From Ptiloglossa arizonensis (Eukaryota > Arthropoda > Insecta > Hymenoptera > Colletidae), in NCBI RefSeq assembly GCF_051014685.1, contig NW_027478757.1, forward strand, positions 434,001-498,000: a DNA stretch of 64,000 nt, written 5' to 3'. The notes below the pieces were generated by a model. That model saw only the letters and a program-made list of their open reading frames with translations, was not told the origin of the DNA and searched no databases. The first letter of the stretch is position 1. Each line of letters begins with the position of its first letter. The translations under genes and the position numbers were made by a program. Shown here in pieces: positions 24,146-36,800 of this stretch.

Positions 24146-25195
24146 TGAAGGTAGAATCTCGCCCGATTACAACGGTATGCGTACTTTTCCCCTAGGCCGT
24201 TCTAGTTATTCGTTTCGTGCATCAGAACTGCGAAAATTTTGAGTTTCTCAAGCGTTTCTTACTTCCAAACTGCCATATCTCGCGAACGGATTGACCAATG
24301 CACAAACTTTCTGTTGCATCTGAAGGTAGAATCTCCCCCGATTACAACGGTATGCGTACTTTTCCCCTAGGCCGTTCTAGTTATTCGTTTCGAGCATCAG
24401 AACTGCGAAAATTTTGAGTTTCTCAAGCGTTTCTTACTTCCAAACTGCCATATCTCGCGAACGGATTGACCAATCCGCAAAATTTCTGTTTTATCTGAAA
24501 GTAGAAACTCGCCCGATTACATTGGTATGCGTACTTTTCCCCTAGGCCGCCCTAGTAATTCGTTTCGAGCATCAGAACTGCGAAAATTTTGAGTTTCTCA
24601 AGCGTTTCTTACTTCCAAACTGCCATATCTCGCGAACGGATTGACCAATCCGCAAAATTTCTGTTGCATCTGAAAGTGGAAACTCGCCCGATTAAAACAG
24701 TATGCGTACTTTTCCCCTAGGCCGTTCTAGTTATTCGTTTCGTGCAACAGAACTTTAAAAATTTTGAGTTTCTCAAGCGTTTCTTACTTCTAAACTGCCA
24801 TATCTCGCGAACGGATTGACCAATCCGCAAAATTTCTGTTGCATCTGAAGGTAGAATCTCGCCCGATTACAACGGTATGCGTACTTTTCCCCTAGGCCGT
24901 TCAAGTTATTCGTTTCGAGCATCAGAACTGCGAAAATTTTGAGTTTCTCAAGCGTTTCTTACCTCCAAACTGCCATATCTCGCGAACGGACTGACCAATC
25001 CGCAAAATTTCTGTTGCATCTGAGAGTAGAAACCCGCCCGATTACAACTGTATGCGTACTTTTCCCCTAGTCCGTTATAGTTATTCGTTTCGAGCATAAG
25101 AACTGCGAAAATTCTTAGTTTCTCAAGCGTTTCTTACCTCCAAACTGCCATATCTCGCGAACGAATTGACCAATCCGCAAAATTTCTGTTGCATC
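23271..25195 (+). repeat. Reference 11-mer HOR unit of Block II (1,925 bp)
   Basis: Eleven monomers run in the typical order from the GTTGTGCCTGTCG type at 23,271 to the GAGAGTAG type at 25,021. The next GTTGTGCCTGTCG monomer starts at 25,196. Elsewhere, for example at 29,921, 30,971 and 45,846, a twelfth type with TTCAAGCATCACAAC lies between the TTTTCGCC and GTTACTCG types. The ancestral unit may therefore have had 12 monomers (2,100 bp), with this copy lacking one. Confidence 0.75.
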
Positions 25196-25340
25196 TGAAA
25201 GTAGAAACTCGCCCGATTACAACGGTATACGTACTTTTCCCCTAGGCCGTTCTAGTTGTGCCTGTCGAGCATCAGAACTGCGATAATTTTGAGTTCATCA
25301 AGCGTTTCTTACCTCCAAACTGCCATATCTCGCGAACGGA

Positions 25341-26245
25341 TTGACCAGTCCGCAAAATTTCTGTTGCATCTGAAAGTGGAAACTCGCCCGATTACAACTG
25401 TATGCGTACTTTTCCCCTAGGCCGTTCTAGTTATGCTTGTCGAGCATCAGAACTGCGAAAATTTTGAGTTTCTCAAGCGTTCCTTACCTCCAAACTGCCA
25501 TATCTCGCGAACGGATTGACCAATCCGCAAAATTTCTGTTGCATCTGAAAGTAGAAACTCGCCCGATTACAACTGTATGCGTACTTTTCCCCTAGGCCGT
25601 TCTAGTTATTCGTTTCGAGCATCAGAACTGCGAAAATTTTGAGTTTCTCAAGCGTTTCTTACCTACAAACTGCCACATCTCGCGAACGGATTGACCAATC
25701 CGCAAAATTTCTGATGCATCTGAAAGCAGAAACTCGCCCGATTACAACGGTATGCGTACTTTTCCCTTAGGCAGCCCTAGTAATTCGTTTCGAGCATCAG
25801 AACTGCGAAAATTTTGAGTTTCTCAAGCGTTTCTTACTTCCAAACTGCCATATCTCGCGAACGGATTGACCAATCCGCAAAATTTCTGTTGCATCTGAAA
25901 GTGGAAACTCGCCCGATTAAAACTGTATGCGTACTTTTCCCCTAGGCCGTTCTAGTTATTCGTTTCGAGCAACAGAACTGCGAAAATTTTGAGTTTCTCA
26001 AGCGTTTCTTACTTCCAAACTGCCATATCTCGCGAACGGATTGACCAATCCGCAAAATTTCTGTTGCATCTGAAGGTAGAATCTCGCCCGATTACAACGG
26101 TATGCGTACTTTTCCCCTAGGCCGTTCTAGTTATTCGTTTCGAGCATCAGAACTGCGAAAATTTTGAGTTTCTCAAGCGTTTCTTACCTCCAAACTGCGA
26201 TATCTCGCGAACGGATTGACCAATCCGCAAAATTTCTGTTGCATC
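25341..26245 (+). repeat. Block I-type segment embedded in Block II
   Basis: The markers GACCAGTCCGC, GAAAGTGG with TTATGCTTGTCG and GCGTTCCTTACC, GATGCATCTGAAAGCAG with CCCTTAGGCAGCCCTAG, and ATTAAAACTG with GAGCAACAG belong to the end of Block I at 14,147-15,400. They occur here in the same order but with three monomers missing. The segment is followed at 26,246 by the GATTATAACTG form of the GAGAGTAG monomer, as at 15,572. So the Block I/Block II junction appears a second time, about 11.2 kb downstream, in a shortened form. This implies a large duplication or long-range exchange. Confidence 0.75.
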
Positions 26246-29220
26246 TGAGAGTAGAAACCCGCACGATTATAACTGTATGCGTACTTTTCCCCTAGTCCGT
26301 TATAGTTATTCGTTTCGAGCATCAGAACTGCGAAAATTCTTAGTTTCTCAAGCGTTTCTTACCTCCAAACTGCCATATCTCGCGAACGAATTGACCAATC
26401 CGCAAAATTTCTGTTGCATCTGAAAGTAGAAACTCGCCCGATTACAACGGTATACGTACTTTTCCCCTAGGCCGTTCTAGTTGTGCCTGTCGAGCATCAG
26501 AACTGCGATAATCTTGAGTTCATCAAGCGTTTCTTACCTCCAAACTGCCATATCTCGCGAACGGATTGACCAATCCGCAAAATTTCTGTTGCATGTGAAA
26601 GTAGAAACTCGCCCGATTACAACTGTATGCGTACTTTTCCCCTAGTCCGTTATAGTTATTCGTTTCGAGCATAAGAACTGCGAAAATTCTTAGTTTCTCA
26701 AGCGTTTCTTACCTCCAAACTGCCATATCTCGCGAACGAATTGACCAATCCGCAAAATTTCTGTTGCATCTGAAAGTAGAAACTCGCCCGATTACAACGG
26801 TATACGTACTTTTCCCCTAGGCCGTTCTAGTTGTGCCTGTCGAGCATCAGAACTGCGATAATTTTGAGTTCATCAAGCGTTTCTTACCTCCAAACTGCCA
26901 TATCTCGCGAACGGATTGACCAATCCGCAAAATTTCTGTTGCATGTGAAAGTAGAAACTCGCCCGATTACAACTGTATGCGTACTTTTCCCCTAGGCCGT
27001 TGTAGTTATTCGTTTCGAGCAACAGAACTGCGAAAATTTTGAGTTTCTCAAGCGTTGCTTACCTCCAAACTGCCATATCTCGCGAACGGATTGACCAATC
27101 CGCAAAATTTCTGTTGCATCTGAAAGTACAAACTCGCCCGATTACAACGGTATACGTACTTTTCGCCTAGGCCGTTCTAGTTATTCGCTTCGAGCATCAG
27201 AACTGCGAAAATTTTGAGTTTCTCAAGCGTTTCTTACCTCCAAACTGTCATATCTCGCAAACGTATTGACCAATCCGCAAAATTTCTGTTGCATCTGAAA
27301 GTAGAAACTCGCCCGATTACAACGGTATGCGTACTTTTCCCCTAGGCCGTTCTAGTTATTCGTTTCAAGCATCACAACTGCGAAAATTTTGAGTTTCTCA
27401 AGCGTTTCTTACTTCCAAACTGCCATATCTCGCGAACGGATTGACCAATCCGCAAAATTTCTGTTGCATCTGAAAGTAGAAACTCGCCCGATTACATTGG
27501 TATGCGTACTTTTCCCCTAGGCCGTTCTAGTTATTCGTTTCGTGCAACAGAACTGCAAAAATTTTGAGTTTCTCAAGCGTTTCTTACTTCCAAACTGCCA
27601 TATCTCGCGAACGGATTGACCAATCCGCAAAATTTCTGTTGCATCTGAGGGTAGAATCTCGCCCGATTACAACGGTATGCGTACTTTTCCCCTAGGCCGT
27701 TCAAGTTATTCGTTTCGAGCATCAGAACTGCGAAAATTTTGAGTTTCTCAAGCGTTTCTTACCTCCAAACTGCCATATCTCGCGAACGGATTGACCAATC
27801 CGCAAAATTTCTGTTGCATCTGAGAGTAGAAACCCGCCCGATTACAACTGTATGCGTACTTTTCCCCTAGTCCGTTATAGTTATTCGTTTCGAGCATAAG
27901 AACTGCGAAAATTCTTAGTTTCTCAAGCGTTTCTTACCTCCAAACTGCCATATCTCGCGAACGAATTGACCAATCCGCAAAATTTCTGTTGCATCTGAAA
28001 GTAGAAACTCGCCCGATTACAACGGTATACGTACTTTTCCCCTAGGCCGTTCTAGTTGTGCCTGTCGAGCATCAGAACTGCGATAATTTTGAGTTCATCA
28101 AGCGTTTCTTACCTCCAAACTGCCATATCTCGCGAACGGATTGACCAATCCGCAAAATTTCTGTTGCATGTGAAAGTAGAAACTCGCCCGATTACAACTG
28201 TATGCGTACTTTTCCCCTAGGCCGTTGTAGTTATTCGTTTCGAGCAACAGAACTGCGAAAATTTTGAGTTTCTCAAGCGTTGCTTACCTCCAAACTGCCA
28301 TATCTCGCGAACGGATTGACCAATCCGCAAAATTTCTGTTGCATCTGAAAGTACAAACTCGCCCGATTACAACGGTATACGTACTTTTCGCCTAGGCCGT
28401 TCTAGTTATTCGCTTCGAGCATCAGAACTGCGAAAATTTTGAGTTTCTCAAGCGTTTCTTACCTCCAAACTGTCATATCTCGCAAACGTATTGACCAATC
28501 CGCAAAATTTCTGTTGCATCTGAAAGTAGAAACTCGCCCGATTACAACGGTATGCGTACTTTTCCCCTAGGCCGTTCTAGTTATTCGTTTCAAGCATCAC
28601 AACTGCGAAAATTTTGAGTTTCTCAAGCGTTTCTTACTTCCAAACTGCCATATCTCGCGAACGGATTGACCAATGCACAAAATTTCTGTTGCATCTGAAG
28701 GTAGAATCTCCCCCGATTACAACGGTATGCGTACTTTTCCCCTAGGCCGTTCTAGTTATTCGTTTCGAGCATCAGAACTGCGAAAATTTTGAGTTTCTCA
28801 AGCGTTTCTTACTTCCAAACTGCCATATCTCGCGAACGGATTGACCAATCCGCAAAATTTCTGTTGCATCTGAAAGTAGAAACTCGCCCGATTACATTGG
28901 TATGCGTACTTTTCCCCTAGGCCGCCCTAGTAATTCGTTTCGAGCATCAGAACTGCGAAAATTTTGAGTTTCTCAAGCGTTTCTTACTTCCAAACTGCCA
29001 TATCTCGCGAACGGATTGACCAATCCGCAAAATTTCTGTTGCATCTGAAGGTAGAATCTCGCCCGATTACAACGGTATGCGTACTTTTCCCCTAGGCCGT
29101 TCAAGTTATTCGTTTCGAGCATCAGAACTGCGAAAATTTTGAGTTTCTCAAGCGTTTCTTACCTCCAAACTGCCATATCTCGCGAACGGATTGACCAATC
29201 CGCAAAATTTCTGTTGCATC

Positions 29221-31320
29221 TGAGAGTAGAAACCCGCCCGATTACAACTGTATGCGTACTTTTCCCCTAGTCCGTTATAGTTATTCGTTTCGAGCATAAG
29301 AACTGCGAAAATTCTTAGTTTCTCAAGCGTTTCTTACCTCCAAACTGCCATATCTCGCGAACGAATTGACCAATCCGCAAAATTTCTGTTGCATCTGAAA
29401 GTAGAAACTCGCCCGATTACAACGGTATACGTACTTTTCCCCTAGGCCGTTCTAGTTGTGCCTGTCGAGCATCAGAACTGCGATAATTTTGAGTTCATCA
29501 AGCGTTTCTTACCTCCAAACTGCCATATCTCGCGAACGGATTGACCAATCCGCAAAATTTCTGTTGCATGTGAAAGTAGAAACTCGCCCGATTACAACTG
29601 TATGCGTACTTTTCCCCTAGGCCGTTCTAGTTATTCGTTTCGAGCAACAGAACTGCGAAAATTTTGAGTTTCTCAAGCGTTGCTTACCTCCAAACTGCCA
29701 TATCTCGCGAACGGATTGACCAATCCGCAAAATTTCTGTTGCATCTGAAAGTAGAAACTCGCCCGATTACAACGGTATACGTACTTTTCGCCTAGGCCGT
29801 TCTAGTTATTCGCTTCGAGCATCAGAACTGCGAAAATTTTGAGTTTCTCAAGCGTTTCTTACCTCCAAACTGTCATATCTCGCAAACGTATTGACCAATC
29901 CGCAAAATTTCTGTTGCATCTGAAAGTAGAAACTCGCCCGATTACAACGGTATGCGTACTTTTCCCCTAGGCCGTTCTAGTTATTCGTTTCAAGCATCAC
30001 AACTGCGAAAATTTTGAGTTTCTCAAGCGTTTCTTACTTCCAAACTGCCATATCTCGCGAACAGATTGACCAATCCGCAAAATTTCTGTTGCATCTGAAG
30101 GTAGAAACTCGCCCGATTACAACGGTATGCGTACTTTTCCCCTAGGCCGTTCTAGTTACTCGTTTCGAGCATCAGAACTGCGAAAATTTTGAGTATCTCA
30201 AGCGTTTCTTACCTCCAAACTGCCATATCTCGCGAACGGATTGACCAATCCGCAAAATTTCTGTTGCATCTGAGAGTAGAAACCCGCCCGATTACAACTG
30301 TATGCGTACTTTTCCCCTAGTCCGTTATAGTTATTCGTTTCGAGCATAAGAACTGCGAAAATTCTTAGTTTCTCAAGCGTTTCTTACCTCCAAACTGCCA
30401 TATCTCGCGAACGAATTGACCAATCCGCAAAATTTCTGTTGCATCTGAAAGTAGAAACTCGCCCGATTACAACGGTATACGTACTTTTCCCCTAGGCCGT
30501 TCTAGTTGTGCCTGTCGAGCATCAGAACTGCGATAATTTTGAGTTCATCAAGCGTTTCTTACCTCCAAACTGCCATATCTCGCGAACGGATTGACCAATC
30601 CGCAAAATTTCTGTTGCATGTGAAAGTAGAAACTCGCCCGATTACAACTGTATGCGTACTTTTCCCCTAGGCCGTTCTAGTTATTCGTTTCGAGCAACAG
30701 AACTGCGAAAATTTTGAGTTTCTCAAGCGTTGCTTACCTCCAAACTGCCATATCTCGCGAACGGATTGACCAATCCGCAAAATTTCTGTTGCATCTGAAA
30801 GTAGAAACTCGCCCGATTACAAAGGTATACGTACTTTTCGCCTAGGCCGTTCTAGTTATTCGCTTCGAGCATCAGAACTGCGAAAATTTTGAGTTTCTCA
30901 AGCGTTTCTTACCTCCAAACTGTCATATCTCGCAAACGTATTGACCAATCCGCAAAATTTCTGTTGCATCTGAAAGTAGAAACTCGCCCGATTACAACGG
31001 TATGCGTACTTTTCCCCTAGGCCGTTCTAGTTATTCGTTTCAAGCATCACAACTGCGAAAATTTTGAGTTTCTCAAGCGTTTCTTACTTCCAAACTGCCA
31101 TATCTCGCGAACAGATTGACCAATCCGCAAAATTTCTGTTGCATCTGAAGGTAGAAACTCGCCCGATTACAACGGTATGCGTACTTTTCCCCTAGGCCGT
31201 TCTAGTTACTCGTTTCGAGCATCAGAACTGCGAAAATTTTGAGTATCTCAAGCGTTTCTTACCTCCAAACTGCCATATCTCGCGAACGGATTGACCAATC
31301 CGCAAAATTTCTGTTGCATC
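29221..31320 (+). repeat. 6-monomer (1,050-bp) tandem duplication
   Basis: The run GAGAGTAG, GTGCCTGTCG, CATGTGAAAG, TTTTCGCC, TTCAAGCATCAC, GTTACTCG at 29,221-30,270 is repeated at 30,271-31,320. The joint follows the GTTACTCG monomer, which normally leads to the GAAAGTGG type but here leads straight back to GAGAGTAG. One visible difference is ACAAAGGTATACG near 30,820 against ACAACGGTATACG near 29,770. Confidence 0.8.
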
Positions 31321-31371
31321 TGAAAGTGGAAACTCGCCCGATTACAACGGTATGCGTACTTTTCCCCTAGG

Positions 31372-33821
31372 CCGTTCTAGTTATTCGTTTCGTGCAACAG
31401 AACTGCAAAAATTTTGAGTTTCTCAAGCGTTTCTTACTTCCGAATTGCCATATCTCGCGAACGGATTGACCAATCCGCAAAATTTCTGTTGCATCTGAAG
31501 GTAGAATCTCGCCCGATTACAACGGTATGCGTACTTTTCCCCTAGGCCGTTCTAGTTATTCGTTTCGTGCATCAGAACTGCGAAAATTTTGAGTTTCTCA
31601 AGCGTTTTTTACCTCCAAACTGCCATATCTCGCGAACGAATTGACCAATCCGCAAAATTTCTGTTGCATCTGAAAGTAGAAACTCGCCCGATTACAACGG
31701 TATACGTACTTTTCCCCTAGGCCGTTCTAGTTGTGCCTGTCGAGCATCAGAACTGCGATAATTTTGAGTTCATCAAGCGTTTCTTACCTCCAAACTGCCA
31801 TATCTCGCGAACGGATTGACCAATCCGCAAAATTTCTGTTGCATCTGAAAGTGGAAACTCGCCCGATTACAACGGTATGCGTACTTTTCCCCTAGGCCGT
31901 TCTAGTTATTCGTTTCGTGCAACAGAACTGCAAAAATTTTGAGTTTCTCAAGCGTTTCTTACTTCCAAACTGCCATATCTCGCGAACGGATTGACCAATC
32001 CGCAAAATTTCTGTTGCATCTGAAGGTAGAATCTCGCCCGATTACAACGGTATGCGTACTTTTCCCCTAGGCCGTTCTAGTTATTCGTTTCGTGCATCAG
32101 AACTGCGAAAATTTTGAGTTTCTCAAGCGTTTCTTACTTCCAAACTGCCATATCTCGCGAACGGATTGACCAATCCGCAAAATTTCTGTTGCATCTGAAA
32201 GTGGAAACTCGCCCGATTAAAACAGTATGCGTACTTTTCCCCTAGGCCGTTCTAGTTATTCGTTTCGTGCAACAGAACTGCAAAAATTTTGAGTTTCTCA
32301 AGCGTTTCTTACTTCCAAACTGCCATATCTCGCGAACGGATTGACCAATCCGCAAAATTTCTGTTGCATCTGAAGGTAGAATCTCGCCCGATTACAACGG
32401 TATGCGTACTTTTCCCCTAGGCCGTTCAAGTTATTCGTTTCGAGCATCAGAACTGCGAAAATTTTGAGTTTCTCAAGCGTTTCTTACCTCCAAACTGCCA
32501 TATCTCGCGAACGGATTGACCAATCCGCAAAATTTCTGTTGCATCTGAGAGTAGAAACCCGCCCGATTACAACTGTATGCGTACTTTTCCCCTAGTCCGT
32601 TCTAGTTATTCGTTTCGTGCAACAGAACTGCAAAAATTTTGAGTTTCTCAAGCGTTTCTTACTTCCGAATTGCCATATCTCGCGAACGGATTGACCAATC
32701 CGCAAAATTTCTGTTGCATCTGAAGGTAGAATCTCGCCCGATTACAACGGTATGCGTACTTTTCCCCTAGGCCGTTCTAGTTATTCGTTTCGTGCATCAG
32801 AACTGCGAAAATTTTGAGTTTCTCAAGCGTTTTTTACCTCCAAACTGCCATATCTCGCGAACGAATTGACCAATCCGCAAAATTTCTGTTGCATCTGAAA
32901 GTAGAAACTCGCCCGATTACAACGGTATACGTACTTTTCCCCTAGGCCGTTCTAGTTGTGCCTGTCGAGCATCAGAACTGCGATAATTTTGAGTTCATCA
33001 AGCGTTTCTTACCTCCAAACTGCCATATCTCGCGAACGGATTGACCAATCCGCAAAATTTCTGTTGCATCTGAAAGTGGAAACTCGCCCGATTACAACGG
33101 TATGCGTACTTTTCCCCTAGGCCGTTCTAGTTATTCGTTTCGTGCAACAGAACTGCAAAAATTTTGAGTTTCTCAAGCGTTTCTTACTTCCAAACTGCCA
33201 TATCTCGCGAACGGATTGACCAATCCGCAAAATTTCTGTTGCATCTGAAGGTAGAATCTCGCCCGATTACAACGGTATGCGTACTTTTCCCCTAGGCCGT
33301 TCTAGTTATTCGTTTCGTGCATCAGAACTGCGAAAATTTTGAGTTTCTCAAGCGTTTCTTACTTCCAAACTGCCATATCTCGCGAACGGATTGACCAATC
33401 CGCAAAATTTCTGTTGCATCTGAAAGTGGAAACTCGCCCGATTAAAACAGTATGCGTACTTTTCCCCTAGGCCGTTCTAGTTATTCGTTTCGTGCAACAG
33501 AACTGCAAAAATTTTGAGTTTCTCAAGCGTTTCTTACTTCCAAACTGCCATATCTCGCGAACGGATTGACCAATCCGCAAAATTTCTGTTGCATCTGAAG
33601 GTAGAATCTCGCCCGATTACAACGGTATGCGTACTTTTCCCCTAGGCCGTTCAAGTTATTCGTTTCGAGCATCAGAACTGCGAAAATTTTGAGTTTCTCA
33701 AGCGTTTCTTACCTCCAAACTGCCATATCTCGCGAACGGATTGACCAATCCGCAAAATTTCTGTTGCATCTGAGAGTAGAAACCCGCCCGATTACAACTG
33801 TATGCGTACTTTTCCCCTAGT
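31372..33821 (+). repeat. 7-monomer (1,225-bp) tandem duplication with 5-bp crossover interval
   Basis: Rare variants recur exactly 1,225 bases apart: TTCCGAATTGCC at 31,439 and 32,664, and AGCGTTTTTTACC at 31,601 and 32,826. The joint is a chimeric monomer starting at 32,546. It begins as the GAGAGTAG/TAGTCCGTT type and continues as the TTCTAGTTATT/GTGCAACAG type. The parents differ at 32,596 and 32,602, so the exchange lies within CCGTT at 32,597-32,601. I saw no difference between the two units in the markers checked. Confidence 0.88.
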
Positions 33822-36800
33822 CCGTTATAGTTATTCGTTTCGAGCATAAGAACTGCGAAAATTCTTAGTTTCTCAAGCGTTTCTTACCTCCAAACTGCCA
33901 TATCTCGCAAACGAATTGACCAGTCCGCAAAATTTCTGTTGCATCTGAAAGTAGAAACTCGCCCGATTACAACGGTATACGTACTTTTCCCCTAGGCCGT
34001 TCTAGTTGTGCCTGTCGAGAATCAGAACTGCGATAATTTTGAGTTCATCAAGCGTTTCTTACCTCCAAACTGCCATATCTCGCGAACGGATTGACCAATC
34101 CGCAAAATTTCTGTTGCATGTGAAAGTAGAAACTCGCCCGATTACAACTGTATGCGTACTATTCCCCTAGGCCGTTGTAGTTATTCGTTTCGAGCAACAG
34201 AACTGCGAAAATTTTGAGTTTCTCAAGCGTTGCTTACCTCCAAACTGCCATATCTCGCGAACGGATTGACCAATCCGCAAAATTTCTGTTGCATCTGAAA
34301 GTACAAACTCGCCCGATTACAACGGTATACGTACTTTTCGCCTAGGCCGTTCTAGTTATTCGCTTCGAGCATCAGAACTGCGAAAATTTTGAGTTTCTCA
34401 AGCGTTTCTTACCTCCAAACTGTCATATCTCGCAAACGTATTGACCAATCCGCAAAATTTCTGTTGCATCTGAAAGTAGAAACTCGCCCGATTACAACGG
34501 TATGCGTACTTTTCCCCTAGGCCGTTCTAGTTATTCGTTTCAAGCATCACAACTGCGAAAATTTTGAGTTTCTCAAGCGTTTCTTACTTCCAAACTGCCA
34601 TATCTCGCGAACGGATTGACCAATGCACAAAATTTCTGTTGCATCTGAAGGTAGAATCTCCCCCGATTACAACGGTATGCGTACTTTTCCCCTAGGCCGT
34701 TCTAGTTATTCGTTTCGAGCATCAGAACTGCGAAAATTTTGAGTTTCTCAAGCGTTTCTTACTTCCAAACTGCCATATCTCGCGAACGGATTGACCAATC
34801 CGCAAAATTTCTGTTGCATCTGAAAGTAGAAACTCGCCCGATTACATTGGTATGCGTACTTTTCCCCTAGGCCGCCCTAGTAATTCGTTTCGAGCATCAG
34901 AACTGCGAAAATTTTGAGTTTCTCAAGCGTTTCTTACTTCCAAACTGCCATATCTCGCGAACGGATTGACCAATCCGCAAAATTTCTGTTGCATCTGAAA
35001 GTGGAAACTCGCCCGATTAAAACAGTATGCGTACTTTTCCCCTAGGCCGTTCTAGTTATTCGTTTCGTGCAACAGAACTGCAAAAATTTTGAGTTTCTCA
35101 AGCGTTTCTTACTTCCAAACTGCCATATCTCGCGAACGGATTGACCAATCCGCAAAATTTCTGTTGCATCTGAAGGTAGAATCTCGCCCGATTACAACGG
35201 TATGCGTACTTTTCCCCTAGGCCGCCCTAGTAATTCGTTTCGAGCATCAGAACTGCGAAAATTCTTAGTTTCTCAAGCGTTTCTTACCTCCAAACTGCCA
35301 TATCTCGCGAACGAATTGACCAATCCGCAAAATTTCTGTTGCATCTGAAGGTAGAATCTCGCCCGATTACAACGGTATGCGTACTTTTCGCCTAGGCCGT
35401 TCTAGTTATTCGCTTCGAGCATCAGAACTGCGAAAATTTTGAGTTTCTCAAGCGTTTCTTACCTCCAAACTGTCATATCTCGCAAACGTATTGACCAATC
35501 CGCAAAATTTCTGTTGCATCTGAAAGTAGAAACTCGCCCGATTACAACGGTATGCGTACTTTTCCCCTAGGCCGTTCTAGTTATTCGTTTCAAGCATCAC
35601 AACTGCGAAAATTTTGAGTTTCTCAAGCGTTTCTTACTTCCAAACTGCCATATCTCGCGAACAGATTGACCAATCCGCAAAATTTCTGTTGCATCTGAAG
35701 GTAGAAACTCGCCCGATTACAACGGTATGCGTACTTTTCCCCTAGGCCGTTCTAGTTACTCGTTTCGAGCATCAGAACTGCGAAAATTTTGAGTATCTCA
35801 AGCGTTTCTTACCTCCAAACTGCCATATCTCGCGAACGGATTGACCAATCCGCAAAATTTCTGTTGCATCTGAAAGTAGAAACTCGCCCGATTACATTGG
35901 TATGCGTACTTTTCCCCTAGGCCGCCCTAGTAATTCGTTTCGAGCATCAGAACTGCAAAAATTTTGAGTTTCTCAAGCGTTTCTTACTTCCAAACTGCCA
36001 TATCTCGCGAACGGATTGACCAATCCGCAAAATTTCTGTTGCATCTGAAGGTAGAATCTCGCCCGATTACAACGGTATGCGTACTTTTCCCCTAGGCCGT
36101 TCAAGTTATTCGTTTCGAGCATCAGAACTGCGAAAATTTTGAGTTTCTCAAGCGTTTCTTACCTCCAAACTGCCATATCTCGCGAACGGATTGACCAATC
36201 CGCAAAATTTCTGTTGCATCTGAGAGTAGAAACCCGCCCGATTACAACTGTATGCGTACTTTTCCCCTAGTCCGTTATAGTTATTCGTTTCGAGCATAAG
36301 AACTGCGAAAATTCTTAGTTTCTCAAGCGTTTCTTACCTCCAAACTGCCATATCTCGCGAACGAATTGACCAATCCGCAAAATTTCTGTTGCATCTGAAA
36401 GTAGAAACTCGCCCGATTACAACGGTATACGTACTTTTCCCCTAGGCCGTTCTAGTTGTGCCTGTCGAGCATCAGAACTGCGATAATTTTGAGTTCATCA
36501 AGCGTTTCTTACCTCCAAACTGCCATATCTCGCGAACGGATTGACCAATCCGCAAAATTTCTGTTGCATGTGAAAGTAGAAACTCGCCCGATTACAACTG
36601 TATGCGTACTTTTCCCCTAGGCCGTTGTAGTTATTCGTTTCGAGCAACAGAACTGCGAAAATTTTGAGTTTCTCAAGCGTTGCTTACCTCCAAACTGCCA
36701 TATCTCGCCAACGGATTGACCAATCCGCAAAATTTCTGTTGCATCTGAAAGTACAAACTCGCCCGATTACAACGGTATACGTACTTTTCGCCTAGGCCGT

